Positions 22,356 through 33,829 are shown, numbered from the stretch's first letter. The stretch is DNA of 64,000 nucleotides from Stachybotrys elegans (GCA_020746835.1 JAGPNK010000006.1:62001-126000), one strand, 5' to 3'. Notes: generated from the sequence alone by a model not told the origin. Program-made: numbers and translations.

Positions 22356-23406
22356 ATGGGGCGCGGCTACAACTTTGAGTTTCTCAAGGACGACCTCAGT
22401 CTGCCTGCCTGGCTCGCCGTCGGAGCCATCGGACAGGTGATTGTCACACTGACGGCACCGGCAAAGTATCACCTGGTCCCTGTTGGGCTCACCATCTCCA
22501 TTCTCACCATAGATCTCATCACACAGCTGCTTGGCTGGCAGAGAAATGTGTATCTGAAAGATGCTTTGATTGGCAGGCACTCGGTTCTGTTCCCTAATGA
22601 AGATGGGTCTCGTCCTGAGAAGATGGCTGACAAGCCGGTGGCCATGTTTATGCTCGGCATTCGGTCTAATCAGTAAGCTATTCACTCTGAGCCATGTGTC
22701 TCCTACGATATTGACTGCATTACAGCCCCATGGGCCGTCTTCTGCCAGCTTATCGGAAATTCAACGAGTACTACGAGGAGATCTATGCCGATGCGGAAGC
22801 CAACCGCGCCACAAATGGATGTGAGATATCTTCTATGAATCAGCTTTGAAGCCCACAATACTGAAATGGAGTTAGACCTGGGCCGCACTCCCAACTGGCT
22901 GAACAGTGAGTTTGGCCAGAACAACACGCTGTGTTCCACCAGCTACTGGAGATCGATGGAGGACCTCGAGGCCTTTTCTCGTCGACCTATCCACGTCAAG
23001 AGCATGATGTTCCTGAACAAGACATTTTTCGGAGCCAACGGACACACTGTTGGAGTCATGGTAAGCTTGGAAGAATCATAATTTTCCGTGTGGAAACTAA
23101 CAACTCATAGCACGAGGCCATGGTGTGCCCCCCAGGCCATTGGGAGGGTATATATGGCTATGTCAACAGATGGGGTTTTGGTAAGAAACACGCTCCCGAA
23201 CATTCCCTGTCAGCTCTACTTACTAACTCGCTGCTGTAGCTGCGACCAAGTTCCCCATCGGTAAGAACCTAGGTCTCCGTGACCCCATCTGGGAGAAAGA
23301 CCCCAAGGTTCTCAACGGCATGCACGGCCGTATGGGAAGTATTGTCAAGCAGGCTGAGATGGATGCACAGCTTGCCAAGGCTGTTGGAGAGCTGCCCCAG
23401 CAGTAG
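22356..23406 (+). CDS. DUF4188 / monooxygenase af470-like protein
   Basis: Five exons, 22356-22672, 22726-22820, 22876-23060, 23111-23180 and 23240-23406, give 277 aa, all junctions in frame. The N-terminus has two hydrophobic segments (LPAWLAVGAIGQVIVTL and YHLVPVGLTISILTIDLITQLL), suggesting membrane attachment. The core has the features of the DUF4188 family: KPVAMFMLGIRSNHPMGRL, YLGRTPNWLNSE, STSYWRSMEDLEAFSRRPIH and WGIYGYVNRWGF-type segments (here EGIYGYVNRWGFA). The fumagillin-cluster protein af470 is a named member of this ferredoxin-like-fold group, which is annotated as monooxygenase-related and often sits in secondary-metabolite loci. Reaction and substrate are unknown here. The neighbours give no pathway, so a role in modifying a metabolite is only suggested by the family. 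Confidence 0.75.
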
Positions 23407-23937
23407 TTGGTGGCGTGGAGAGGCACGCGTGACGGGTTAGTAGCGGCTCTGTGAAGAAGATGATAAGAGAGGGTAAGAGATTGAGGGTTAGAAGAGATGG
23501 CTGCTGAAGAGCTGAGAAAGTGAGGTTGATATCGGCATTATCACAACAAGTCGCGTCAACCGAGTCATGGTGAATAATCTGACGACTTTGTGCATGTGAA
23601 GAAAGATAGATGTAGCATGCTTTGTATATCCGGAGATAGACTATCTATCTAAGTTGAGTAAACAAGCGCCTAGGTCTCACTTTGAAGACAAATGTCATTG
23701 GTTGTTGAACTGAGGCGTAGGCAGGCACTCTGATATTGATTTATGTACATACAGCACGCCACCACATAATAAACGCGGATTTATACCTATACACGACTAA
23801 TGACTACTGAGTGACCTTTGTCAAATTTTGAGTGGCCAATGCCATAACTGCCTTTGCTACCAGAGAGAGCGAGGATACAAGGGACGTAATGATGATTTTA
23901 AAGAAATTCAAGGCTCAGAAGAGTCATGAGACCAAGA
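23407..23937. other. Intergenic between convergent genes
   Basis: The 3' flanks of the DUF4188-like gene (plus) and the HMG-box-like gene (minus) meet here. Nothing else is visible. Confidence 0.45.
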
Positions 23938-25752
23938 TTATCGTGGTATGAGATCTGTATTCATTAGGACTGACCAGGCATGGTGCTTCTCCCGATATAC
24001 ATCCCAAAGAGCATCGTTCTGTGTCTTAGCCCTCTTATCATACACATCTCTCTGCTCGTCTGTCAAGTGATTCCACCCGTTCGGATCTTCTGGAGATTCC
24101 AGCCCCAATTCTTCTTGGAAAAGTTTGAGTCCTGTAGTGACAACCGGGTATTCTGGCTCTACAGCATCATCGGTGCCCAAATGCCGCTTGTGCCATGCCG
24201 CCCAGGCGGCCGAGTTCTTCTTGTTCTGCACCTCGGCCCGCTCCTCCACCATCTTCTTCTCTTCATCCGACATCTTCTCCCAAATGTCGTAAAAGGTCTC
24301 ACCCTCCGCCAGTTCTTCCCACTCCGGCGCGTCGTGCTGGCGCCAGAACTGGAACGCCGAGTTAGGATATGGTCTAGGCGGTTTTGGATCCTCAATGTTT
24401 TTTTTGGCCACCACGGCCTTGATTTTCTCGTACTTGGCGCTGGCCTCGAGACGGAGAGCCTCGGATCGGTCTCGATAGGTTTGTCTTTGCTTTTCATTGA
24501 GGGCAAGCCAGCCGGGGTAAACCCACCAACCACTGAGCCCCATTTCTTCTGTGAAGAGATTCAAAGCACTACGCCTGTAGGGCACATGAGGCCAATTGTC
24601 GGTTCCGAATCTGTCCTCTCTTGTTGGCTCACCAGGCAGCTGCGGCCAATGCCTGGTATGATCTCGCGTCTGTCCGGCCACCGAGAGTCGCCGGAGGGCT
24701 TCTATGCATTCCCTGGAATGGGAGTCGGCTTCCTCAGCTGTGATGATGCCTTGTCGACGCTGATCGTCTAGATTAACGACAGCGTATGTGATGTACCATG
24801 GATCTTGCTCGCTCAAGCATTGGATTGGGGTGTACTCCCACGGCTGTTTTGGCATGTTATCGGCTGGTTCGCACCAGTGGTTCATGGCAGCCAGCATGAC
24901 GTCAAAGTCAAGGCCTAGCCTGACTCGAAGCAGCTTGGACGCCTCGGCAGCTCCCGGGACCATGAGGGCGCTTGTCCAGCTCACAACGTCGTAAGTTTCT
25001 TTCGTATAGAAGGAGCGCGCCAGGAGCATAATCTCCTCATTGTTAAGCAGGTAGGTCAGCGGTTGCCCTTGAGCCAGAGCATCATTTCCCCTTGCCCAGA
25101 TTTCGAAGGGCGTGCCAGGGAAGCCATCTCGGGCGGCCATAATGTTGGCGTGTGTGATATCCGGACTTGGCCAGACGAGAATTTCATACATTTCCTCTTG
25201 AGTAAGAGTATCGGGCTGCGCAAGAGCCTTGCCGATGGTGTCGCCGCGACTGAGGAGAAGCTGGCGTTCGTCCTCAGTGAGATGGCTCTGGAGGTAGAGA
25301 GCTTTTTCGTAAAGGAATTCCGAGATGTCGTAGGAGGCAATACGAGCTACCTCGTCCTCCACAAGACGAGCTGCCTCCTCCCTAACACGAGCTATCTGCT
25401 CGTCCTCGAGACGATATGCTTCTTGCCTAGCAAGAGCTGCCTCCAAGCGTCGCCACTGGAGTCGGCGCTCCATGCTGTCTTCCATAAGGTCATCGAGACG
25501 CTCATTGGCCTCGCGACCCTCCTCTGTGTCCAAGTCGACGTCAGGGTCAGGCCAATCCTCCTCCCTGGTCCCGAAGTCCGGCTCGTTCTGCCGGTCGTTT
25601 TTCCACATGGTGACGGATGGTATGTAAATTGACGATGTGGAAATTCCCGATCCGGTGCTCAACGATGATGTAGGGGATGTTAAATCGATTGATGGCAGTT
25701 GGAAGGAAAAGACGGTAGGTTGACAAAACCCGACGATCGAGGATGTGGTCAT
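23938..25752 (-). CDS. Protein with tandem HMG-box-like domains and N-terminal coiled coil
   Basis: A single minus-strand frame of 604 aa starts at 25752. The first 50 residues are Ser/Thr-rich; a second candidate start lies at the Met of MWKNDRQ. Residues about 70-145 are highly charged heptad-like helix (RRLEAALARQEAYRLEDEQIA..., VREEAARLVEDEVARI). The C-terminal 220 residues hold three degenerate copies of a unit like an HMG box: an FxxE/FWRQ start, a Trp-rich middle and an acidic-basic helix (LFTEEMGLSGWW...LNEKQRQTYRDRSEALR; FWRQHDAPEWEEL...MSDEEKKMVEERAE; LFQEELGLESPED...LTDEQRDVYDKRAK). HMG boxes bind or bend DNA, but these copies have an acidic character, so DNA binding is not assured. 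Likely nuclear, function unknown. The gene is intronless and apparently intact. Confidence 0.7.
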   Translation of the reverse strand: MTTSSIVGFCQPTVFSFQLPSIDLTSPTSSLSTGSGISTSSIYIPSVTMWKNDRQNEPDFGTREEDWPDPDVDLDTEEGREANERLDDLMEDSMERRLQWRRLEAALARQEAYRLEDEQIARVREEAARLVEDEVARIASYDISEFLYEKALYLQSHLTEDERQLLLSRGDTIGKALAQPDTLTQEEMYEILVWPSPDITHANIMAARDGFPGTPFEIWARGNDALAQGQPLTYLLNNEEIMLLARSFYTKETYDVVSWTSALMVPGAAEASKLLRVRLGLDFDVMLAAMNHWCEPADNMPKQPWEYTPIQCLSEQDPWYITYAVVNLDDQRRQGIITAEEADSHSRECIEALRRLSVAGQTRDHTRHWPQLPGEPTREDRFGTDNWPHVPYRRSALNLFTEEMGLSGWWVYPGWLALNEKQRQTYRDRSEALRLEASAKYEKIKAVVAKKNIEDPKPPRPYPNSAFQFWRQHDAPEWEELAEGETFYDIWEKMSDEEKKMVEERAEVQNKKNSAAWAAWHKRHLGTDDAVEPEYPVVTTGLKLFQEELGLESPEDPNGWNHLTDEQRDVYDKRAKTQNDALWDVYREKHHAWSVLMNTDLIPR

Positions 25753-26213
25753 GATGTTGTCAAAGTTTTCGTATCCGCAACAATTGGTAAGAAATCGAGT
25801 TAACGATGAGAGAATAGCGGCGCGAGGTACACCTATTTATACAGGTAGTCATTGAAGGAGACCGAGGTTTAATTAGGAGCGGTCAACACATGTGTGGGCC
25901 GGCCATTCGTTTATTCACGGAGCGCCCACCTGTTGGGGCGAACTTGTGTGCAAGGCGTAATTACCAATATTTGGGTGGAGGCTAATACGTCGGCTAATGC
26001 ATCTCATTTGACAGAACGGAGAGCTTCTTTACTCCGAGGTTTGTGCTAGTTGCTGTTGGTTGTCTTAAATTGGACGTCGTCCAACCAACAACGGCCCACG
26101 CCCACGGCGGCTTCCGGACACTTTGAGCCCCTGAATGCTACGAGTCGTGGCAGGGAGTGTCATTTCATCTTCTCATTCTTATGCTGTTTAATACTGTCTA
26201 TTAGTCACCGATC
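25753..26213. other. Intergenic; no gene recognised
   Basis: Upstream region of the HMG-box-like gene and left flank of the glucanase pseudogene. No supported feature was found. Confidence 0.4.
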
Positions 26214-26249
26214 GTGGCTCGGCTAGCCGGCTATCTTGTGTGCTTGACC

Positions 26250-27840
26250 ATGACTTCGTTGTGTTTCTCTCTACCGTTTATAAATTGTTTTAGTTACCGG
26301 GATATACTGCTTCTTGAAGTTCCTTCTGGCCTACTTGAATATGTGCCCTCGGACCTAGCTATCACGTATCAGAATGGTACGCGTGTGGGCTCCGCGTATC
26401 CAATCAACCCCTTCGAAAAGGCCGAAGTTGACGGCAAAGTCGGCAAGCGAGCCGCCGCCTCCAAGTACTGGATGGAGACCACCCAACAACGTGGCAGTGC
26501 GCCGTAGTCGTCAAGTCGAACGTCCACGAGTCGACCGAAGGCTCTGCTAGTATCTGGGATTCACACATAGGAGTTGGTGGTGCCCAGGGCAGCGATCTGC
26601 TGAACTCCAAGTGTCCCGAGACGAACCAAAATTTCAAGGACTGCACATCCCCATCTATGATGCTGCATATGACGGAAAAGTCATCTGGCTACTTTGAGAA
26701 CTTGTGGGTGTGGGTGGCCGACCATGAGATAGGAGATAAGGACCAGATCCAGATCAACATATCCACTGCTCGCGGGGGGCTCATTGAGTCGCAAGACACG
26801 ACTTGGCTCTGGGGCATAGCATCTGAGCATTTCGTTCTCTACCAGTACCAAATTTCTGGTGCCTGCAACCTCGTCATGGGCCTGATCCAGACCGAGGAAT
26901 CCTACTTCCAGTCCTCTCCCAAGGCGCTCGCTCCATTCGAAGGCGGCCTCTCGCCTTCAAGGACGATCCAACATTCGCAAACTGCCCATCCAGCTCCGAT
27001 AAGTGTGCCATGGCCTGGTCGCTGCGCATCATCGACTCGTCAGATGTCTATGCCATCAGTGCTGGCCTGTACACCTGGTTTCAGCGGTACTCTCAGGATT
27101 GTATGCATAAGGGTACCAACGACTGCCAGACCAGCATAATTTACGCTGAGCAGAGCTACGATGTGGGCAAATAACCTCATCACCATTGGCGCTGTCAATA
27201 TGGTTTCCCCGCTCATCAGAAAGCCCGTCATCACGCGCAATAACCGCAACGGCTTTGCATCCTCCATAGTCTCCTCGCTCGGGGGAGCCAACCAGACTGT
27301 CGGCGATAGAAACATCACCGGCTATTCACTGTACACGCGCCATGATTTGTCTCAGTATGACTTCTCGGAGCAGTGCAAGACGGCCCTGACTGCCTGACTT
27401 CGCCGGGCTACCGTGGCTCCATAGAAAATGCTACCCTCCAATATGCAAGCTGCGATGGGGGCTGCTGTGTCTCACTGGAGTCGTGGAGCCGTGGCGTCTC
27501 TTCCAGCTGCTCAGCGTATAAATGGAATTATGGCGCACCCCTTGAAATGGCCGGCAACTACGTGTGGTATGGACGCAACGAGAGTTGCGTGGCTGATGAT
27601 AATACCGGCCGGTATTGCAACGATATCATCGACGGCTTTGGCGAATCGGAAAGCCTCAATGACATGCCGAATAATTAGCTCTCTTCCGAGTGCTTCACCA
27701 ATCGCATACGCATGATGCAGAAGAGCACCTACTCTGTATATAACACTGTCCTCTGGTACCAGTCGGCTCTCGAAGCCATAAAAAAGCACTACTCGGTTAC
27801 TATCCCCAGCGCAGTCCCTTCCTCTGGTCGTGGTACCAAA
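26250..27840 (+). pseudogene. Broken GH55-type exo-beta-1,3-glucanase remnant with Cys-rich/LysM-protein-like tail
   Basis: Pieces of one protein are readable in different frames. From 26,506 the frame reads WQCAVVVKSN..., then FENLWVWVADHEI, STARGGLIESQDTTWLWG and SEHFVLYQYQISGA, the C-terminal half of GH55 beta-glucanases. The same similarity then jumps frame near 26,950 (AFKDDPTFANC...GLYTWFQRYSQDC), near 27,158 (YDV to WANNLITIGAVNMVSPL) and near 27,390. An in-frame TAG stands near 27,676 within ...NDMPNN / LSSECFTNRIRMMQ. The last section (CDGGCCVSLESW, WYGRNESC, YSVYN) looks like the Cys-rich spacer found in secreted LysM-type proteins. The N-terminal half of the enzyme is missing and no proper start was found. 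Introns do not repair these breaks, so I call it a dead gene. Sequencing error could explain single shifts, not all of them plus the stop. Confidence 0.7.
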
Positions 27841-28388
27841 GTCCGAGGAGTTTTGCATTGTTACCTTTGTCCTCGTCGTCTTCATCGTGTTCGTCTTATT
27901 CATCATAGTCGTCGCCTTTGTTATCTTTACAGTCAATGCCTCACCTAGCTAGTAGTACTAAATTATATAGCACGCCGCCAAGTATATGCAAAGTTTCCTC
28001 AATATGTCCGCTGCTGTTCATTGCTGCCGTTCAAAGATGAATGGAAGTAGGAGGGTAAGTAGGTATCACCTATAACGATTGGTCCCACAAAAGCGCGGGC
28101 ATATGCACGGAATGAGTGCGGACGCATGCACGGAGTTGATACCGATATGACTATAAGCACTACCAGCCTCTCCCTTGCTAAACCCCGAATCTATTTATGC
28201 CACTCGACACTAATGCCATGATGGTACTGGCAAGGATTTCATTCCTGTTACTTCATGGGAATATATTGTTCTTACGTCAGGTTGCTTAATTTATTCCATA
28301 TCGTCCTTCTCATCGTCACCTCATATTCCTCACGTTCTACCGTGATTGAACATCTGACCATCTTACAAGTTCACTCTATTTGATCAGC
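27841..28388. other. Intergenic; no gene recognised
   Basis: Sequence between the glucanase remnant and the NmrA-like gene. The last 150 bases are pyrimidine-rich and probably serve as promoter and leader of the next gene. Confidence 0.4.
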
Positions 28389-29347
28389 ATGAAGATTGCA
28401 GTCGTTCCGGCAAGCACGAGGACGACCTCTGCCGTCATCCGGTCGCTCCTCGCCTTGCCCACTCCTGTCGACATCAAAGCCTACTATCGAGACACAAGCA
28501 AAGCACCCGAGGAGTTTACTTCGCACTCCAACTTTGAGGCCGTCAAGGGTGATGTCATGGATGATGTCTCTCTCGACTTTTCTGGCTGCCAAGTCGTCGT
28601 TGCCGTGCCGCCACCCTTCTTCTTCAATGAGGATATGGAGGCTGTGACAGAAAAGGTGTCTGTGAACGTTAAGACGGCCATTGAGAGGGCTAGTAGCGTC
28701 AAGCGACTGGTCCTGTTGAGCAGCATTGGTGCCCATCTTTACGAAGGCGTGGTATGTATTCCCTTGGTGTGACAAGGTGCAGGGCTTGTTCTGACATGAC
28801 GTAGGGCGAGATCAAGACCAAGACAGTCGCAGAAAGGGTTTTGAAGAAGACCAACGTCCCCAGTATCGCCATTATCCGCCCGGCTTATTTCATGGATAAC
28901 TGGCATCAGCAACTTGCCACGGTTAAGAGCGCTGAACCCTCCATGGTCTCTTACCTACCTCCCAGTACCAAACTCTCCATGGTAGCCATCAAGGACGTTG
29001 GAGAGGCTGCGGCCAAAGAAGCCGTCGTCGATGTGGAGTCAGCACATCCTCTGAAGATCTATGAGCTGCACGGCCCGGACAAGGACGGCTATTCCCCCAC
29101 TCAAGTACAGGAGCTTTTTTCACAGAGCGTTGGAAAGGACGTCGCCCTTCAGGATGTGTCGCCCGACCTGGCAGGGTTCCTCTCCAAGATGGGAGTACCG
29201 GCAGGCTGTGTGCCTTACTTTGTGGATATGACCACTTGTCTCCTGTTGCCGGACGGAGTTGTGGCAAAGACTCCTGATTCGGAGGCCGAGGTGGTATATG
29301 GATCAACGACGTTGGAGTCGACCATCAGCACTATGGTGGCTGCGTAG
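28389..29347 (+). CDS. NmrA-like NAD(P)-binding protein
   Basis: Two exons, 28389-28751 and 28805-29347, give 301 aa. The intron is 53 nt (GTATGT..GTAG, branch CTGACATGAC) in phase 0. The start MKIAVVPASTRTTSAVIRSL is the beta-alpha of an atypical extended short-chain dehydrogenase; the usual GxxGxxG loop is replaced by a Pro-Ala-Ser-Thr run, as in NmrA-like regulators and some quinone oxidoreductases. FEAVKGDVMDD and VKRLVLLSSIGAHLYEG are the next two Rossmann landmarks. IIRPAYFMDNW and IKDVGEAAAKEAV match the substrate-domain part of the NmrA group. Such proteins sense NAD(P) state or reduce small carbonyl compounds; the target is unknown. No break is visible. Confidence 0.82.
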
Positions 29348-29669
29348 CCCCAGAACAATCAGAAACAAAATAACTGTACCCCATTGGGGCACACGATCGG
29401 GAAATTCCACATGTATGGTTTGAACGAAAGCTACTAACGCTCAAATTGCGAGCCTAGTCACAGGTTAATGCCCAGGAGCAGTAGCAGTAGCAAATTATAT
29501 GCGTAGTTTGGAAGGTATAATATAGTCACAGAGCCGATTCTAATACAATAAATTGCTATAAAACCCGGCAGCTGCCTAAAATGCATGGGTATCAATGGGT
29601 ATCACCCTTTACTATATAAATAAACCATTTCCAGCTCCTTACATGATTCAATGATGTCTATAGCCTTCA
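29348..29669. other. Intergenic between convergent genes
   Basis: AT-rich 3' flank between the NmrA-like gene and the phosphorylase-like gene. No feature is supported. Confidence 0.4.
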
Positions 29670-30869
29670 TTATCTAAGAAATATAATCTTCAAGACTCGT
29701 GTTTTGAAAGTAGAAAAAATCTTTTGTATCCCAGGAGGCGGGCGATGGCGGATTAAGCCCCCTAGTCTTTGATGTGAAGCCCTTCGTGAGAGTGACCCTG
29801 ATAAGGCTTGATGAGACGTCGACATATTCTCAAAGCCTTGATTCGTACGGGTATTAGAGTGAGATATCGGTTTAACTGCGGGAAGTTGTTGAAGAAAAAT
29901 TCGTGCATAAGAAGCTGCTGAGATGGCTGCATAGCGTTGCCATACATCGTTCTTGTGGGTGTCTGCATAATCGGATATGCCACGGACTACCAAGCATGGA
30001 AGTTCATTCATGAGACCTCCTGCCTCCATTTCGAAGCACAGCACATCTTTCTCAGACGCAAGTCTATCTCGGATAGAAGCATCTTTTATGAGCTGATTTG
30101 CCGAAGCTATCAGCCCATAGTGAATAGCAGGGTTGCTTTCATCCCCTGTCCGTGGAGCCCGTATTATCTGCTGTGAAGCATCGCCGATGTCTGTACAGCA
30201 CGACTCATCATGAATGACATCAGATGGGTAGAGTCTGTCACTGCTTGCATCTGGTCGGCAATAATTCTTTCGTAGTCGCGGATACCGATTAAGTGCGGCC
30301 TCGATGATATCATCTAAGTGGCAGCCATGCAATTCTTCGTCCGCCCTGAGGGCGCCAGTGACCGCGCGCATAATAGACGGCGGCTGATTTAGGAATCGCG
30401 TGTTCTGGAAACCTTTCCCTTGAATAGCTTTACCGAAGTCGTACTGGAACACGCCGCCGTTCCCGTCTGCTGGCGAGCTAACCACGACATCGCCAAGTCG
30501 GATATCATGGTTTTGACTTGGAACACCACCGCCGATCCCAACCAATAATCCGTGACGGATATTGGGAAAGGTGTGTAGCAAATTCCTAGAGACGCTTGAA
30601 GCGGAAGAAGTCCCGTACTCTCCGCTCGGGAGTGTTGCAATAACAACATTGTGCCGGCCGATCCTCCCCAGCTTATAACAGTTATTATCATGTTCAGAAA
30701 TTCTTGGAAGCTCTTCATGCATTTCGTCGAGCATGGCCATTGCGGCGGCTGTTTCAATGGACAAAGCACAAATCCAGGCTATAGTATATGATTCGTGTAC
30801 CAGTCTTGGCCTGCATGGACCTGCACCTTCGGGCGACGGAGTACTAGAAGACGACATTGTGTCCGCCAT
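29670..30869 (-). CDS. PNP_UDP nucleoside-phosphorylase-like protein, probable truncated NLR-type
   Basis: The minus-strand frame starts at the ATG at 30869 (MADTMSSSS...) and gives 399 aa; longer versions upstream use a non-ATG codon. The protein is a purine/uridine phosphorylase-like domain of the fungal NLR type: YTIAWICALSIETAAAMAMLDE, NVVIATLPSGEYGTSSAS, HGLLVGIGGGVP, DIRLGDVVVSSP, VLCFEMEAGGLMNELPCLVVRGISDYADTHK. These are the nucleoside-binding and phosphate-loop regions of the family. In many fungal immune-like receptors this domain is followed by NACHT or ankyrin/TPR parts. Here the frame ends after a short basic tail, with nothing of that kind downstream, so it may be a stand-alone enzyme or a receptor shortened near the AT block. 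The gene starts 0.6 kb from the AT block. Confidence 0.8.
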   Translation of the reverse strand: MADTMSSSSTPSPEGAGPCRPRLVHESYTIAWICALSIETAAAMAMLDEMHEELPRISEHDNNCYKLGRIGRHNVVIATLPSGEYGTSSASSVSRNLLHTFPNIRHGLLVGIGGGVPSQNHDIRLGDVVVSSPADGNGGVFQYDFGKAIQGKGFQNTRFLNQPPSIMRAVTGALRADEELHGCHLDDIIEAALNRYPRLRKNYCRPDASSDRLYPSDVIHDESCCTDIGDASQQIIRAPRTGDESNPAIHYGLIASANQLIKDASIRDRLASEKDVLCFEMEAGGLMNELPCLVVRGISDYADTHKNDVWQRYAAISAASYARIFLQQLPAVKPISHSNTRTNQGFENMSTSHQALSGSLSRRASHQRLGGLIRHRPPPGIQKIFSTFKTRVLKIIFLR

Positions 30870-31444
30870 GCTCAAACAGAGATTTGGATCGGTGTGGGGT
30901 AATGATATGGATATATCCGGTCGGCTCAAGTAGGTTCAGTAGAACAGAAATTCAAATTTGGCTGATGAGAGTGTTTGAATCGGTCAAGTGAACGATTGTG
31001 ACTGCGTTGTTCACGGCTGCTGAGTTCATGAGCCGATGTGAAGTTGTGAAGTTGTGAAGTTGTGCCTATGCAAGGTCACGAGGATAAGCCTCAACCCGGA
31101 CAATAGATAAACCGTAACAGCCGTGTGAGGGAACAAGACAAGTATGAGTCAGCAGGGGCGGGAGTCGAGGAACGCTATGCTTCACGCTACACTTAAAGGA
31201 TGTGTTGAACCGCGCAAAGAAATTTCCTCAGTCAATTACGAGCCTTGTACGGCTATTCCAAGCCCTGGAATACAAAGGCAGGTTATATAAGCCAAGTATT
31301 CCCTGTAAAACTAAGCGGATGTATATAATACTGTCACTCTTGGTCATTCTAATTCCATGTTTGATCTGACGGTGACCCGCTTCCTGACCCTTGTTACCCC
31401 CTATCACCCTTACTTACTCTAGCACTCATTTTTGGGCGGCATTA
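30870..31444. other. Intergenic; normal-composition left flank of the AT block
   Basis: Upstream region of the phosphorylase-like gene. Composition is normal up to about 31,440, then changes abruptly. It contains one short tandem repeat, listed separately, and no gene. Confidence 0.45.
31038..31064. repeat. 8-bp tandem repeat
   Basis: GTGAAGTT is repeated about 3.4 times (GTGAAGTTGTGAAGTT...). It lies in intergenic DNA with no known function. Confidence 0.7.
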
Positions 31445-31484
31445 TATCACTTTAAGTGTGGTAAAGCAGCAAGCTTATATTAGA
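31445..31484 (+). repeat. Left 40-bp inverted repeat of the AT block
   Basis: TATCACTTTAAGTGTGG begins the repeat and AAAGCAGCAAGCTT is its core. It matches the reverse complement of 53926-53965 at 36 of 40 positions; three of the four differences are transitions. It sits exactly where composition changes, so it marks the element end. Confidence 0.85.
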
Positions 31485-31773
31485 TAGGGTTTTTAACTAA
31501 TAAAAATATAGAAAAAAATCATAACTTTAGTTTCCTAGGAAATTAAACTATAATAGAAGTTCTAGTATTCTTACTAAATATATAGAGCTATATTATATAT
31601 ATTATAGCTTTTCTATATTATTATAGACTTAAAACTATTTTTATTAATTTAATTTAGAAATATCTAGCTATACTAAATACCTTACTACTATACTTTATTT
31701 ACTTAAAGTTTTTAATAGTTTAAATAATAACTACTTTTTTCTCTATTAATATAATTATACTATAATAAAATAA

Positions 31774-31954
31774 TATTATAGGGACAGGGCCCTAGGCCCT
31801 ACCCCCTATATAACCATAGTATAACCGCTATAGAATCTAGTTAGAAGAGGCCCTTAACCCCTTTAAACTAAAGCCTTAAGCTTTAGTCTCTATATTAAGG
31901 GAATAGCTAGCTAATATACTCTATACTACCACTTAACTCTAGTATTCTATAATA
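31774..31954 (+). repeat. 5' LTR of the gypsy element
   Basis: 181 bp beginning TATTATAGGGACAGGG and ending TTCTATAATA. It differs from the 3' LTR at about two dozen positions by my count, all transitions. The usual TG..CA ends now read TA..TA, as expected after RIP. Confidence 0.88.
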
Positions 31955-33829
31955 ATTCTAAAGCTTCTCTTAAATAGTTATTTAGTAAAATAGTATCTAT
32001 AATAAAATTTATAAGTAAGTAATCTAGCTTTAATACTATATTAAGTTACTACCTTAATAATAATATAATATAAATAGTAATTAAATTAACTACTACTATA
32101 AAAATAGTAAACTCTATTTTAATAATACCTTAAGACAGGGAGGCCTAAATTATTATAATTTAAGAATATATTATAATTTTTAAAAAAATAGCTAAAGTAA
32201 AATAATATAAAAAAAAGTTATTTAAATCTCTAGAGATAATAGTAATATATAGTATAGAATTATAGCTTTTATATTAAGATTAATATAAAATATTCTCTAG
32301 TAGTAATAGTAGTAATAAAATTAAAATAAAGAATATTATACTACTAAAATATAATACTACTCTCTATAAAAGAGATAATTAAATAGTAGACCTTAGCTAT
32401 ACCTTTAAAAAAGTACTCTAGAAATACTATAAAAATAACTAAAAGATTCTCTATACTATTAATAATATAGACTAAAACTATTAATAATATTAATATAAAT
32501 ATTTAAAAGAGATAAAAGAAGAAAACTAGGGAAAAACTAAAAGTAACTAGGCTGAATTCTAAAATTAAACTTTAACCTTACTATAGAATACTATAAGCTA
32601 GAAGATTAATATTTAATAATAGTTAGAAAATATATACTAAGGAAATTATTAGTTACTCTAGAACTTCTATCTCTACTTTATATTACTAAAGTAATATAAG
32701 AAATATAATAATAAGAAAAATTAGATATTTTACTTTACTAAACTAATATAGTTACTAAAGAATAAAATTAAGCTTAGAGTTTAAACTAAGAATATTCTAG
32801 AATAGAGAGAAGACTTTATAGAGATAGCCTAAATATTCTAGAACTCTATAGGTCTATAGAAGTATAAGAGAGATTACTATAATATAGAATAATACTCTTT
32901 AAAAGAATAACTAAAAGTATTACTAATACTCTCTAACTATACTCTAAGGCCTTTATAACTAAAAGGGAAAGTAGAATAAAAAGAAGTTTAATATTATTAA
33001 TATTAATAACTAGGCTATATTATATAGAACTATCTATAACTACTAGTAGTTAAAAGAGTAAAGTAAGTATTTATAAAGCCCTACTAAAGAAATAAAAGTT
33101 AACTATAAAAAAGACCTACCTTATAGTTATAAAACTAGAACTAAAGGTTATAAAACAAATAATTACTTATATTACTATATAAAAAAAAGAGTCTCTATAG
33201 ATATATACTAATTTAAATAGTAGAGCTAAAGTAGATTTTATTAATAAAGCCTTTATTTAATAGTATAGCCTATAGAAATCTAAGGCCTAACTATAAGAAC
33301 TAAAAATAGTAGACTAGTTTACTATTTAGATTTATAATATATAGAAAGTATTAATTACTATTATAAACAGTAGGAAATAAAAAAAATAGATAATATAAAT
33401 ATATATAAAATTAATTAAAACCTAAGACTAAAGGGTACTTTACTACTACTATCTATAACCTTTTTATAAGACTACTTAGTATATTTAGATCTAAGTGTTT
33501 ACTAATAGTAGTTTAAGTATTAATATAGTAATATTATACTAATCCTCTAGCCTAGTATTTAATAAGCCCTATAGAAATTAGCTAAGATTTTTACTATTTA
33601 AACTTTTAAAGAACTCTATTTTTTATTTAGAGAGGATATACTAATACTAAAGACTAATAAATTACTATCTAAACTCTAAGTATTTTAAGATATCTTTATA
33701 GCTAATAATGCTAGTATACTTCTAAAATATAAAAATATAAACTATACTATTAATCTTAATAAAGAAGGCAAACTATCTTATAGATCTATATACCTACTCT
33801 TCTTTAAAAAGCTATAATATTTATATAAA

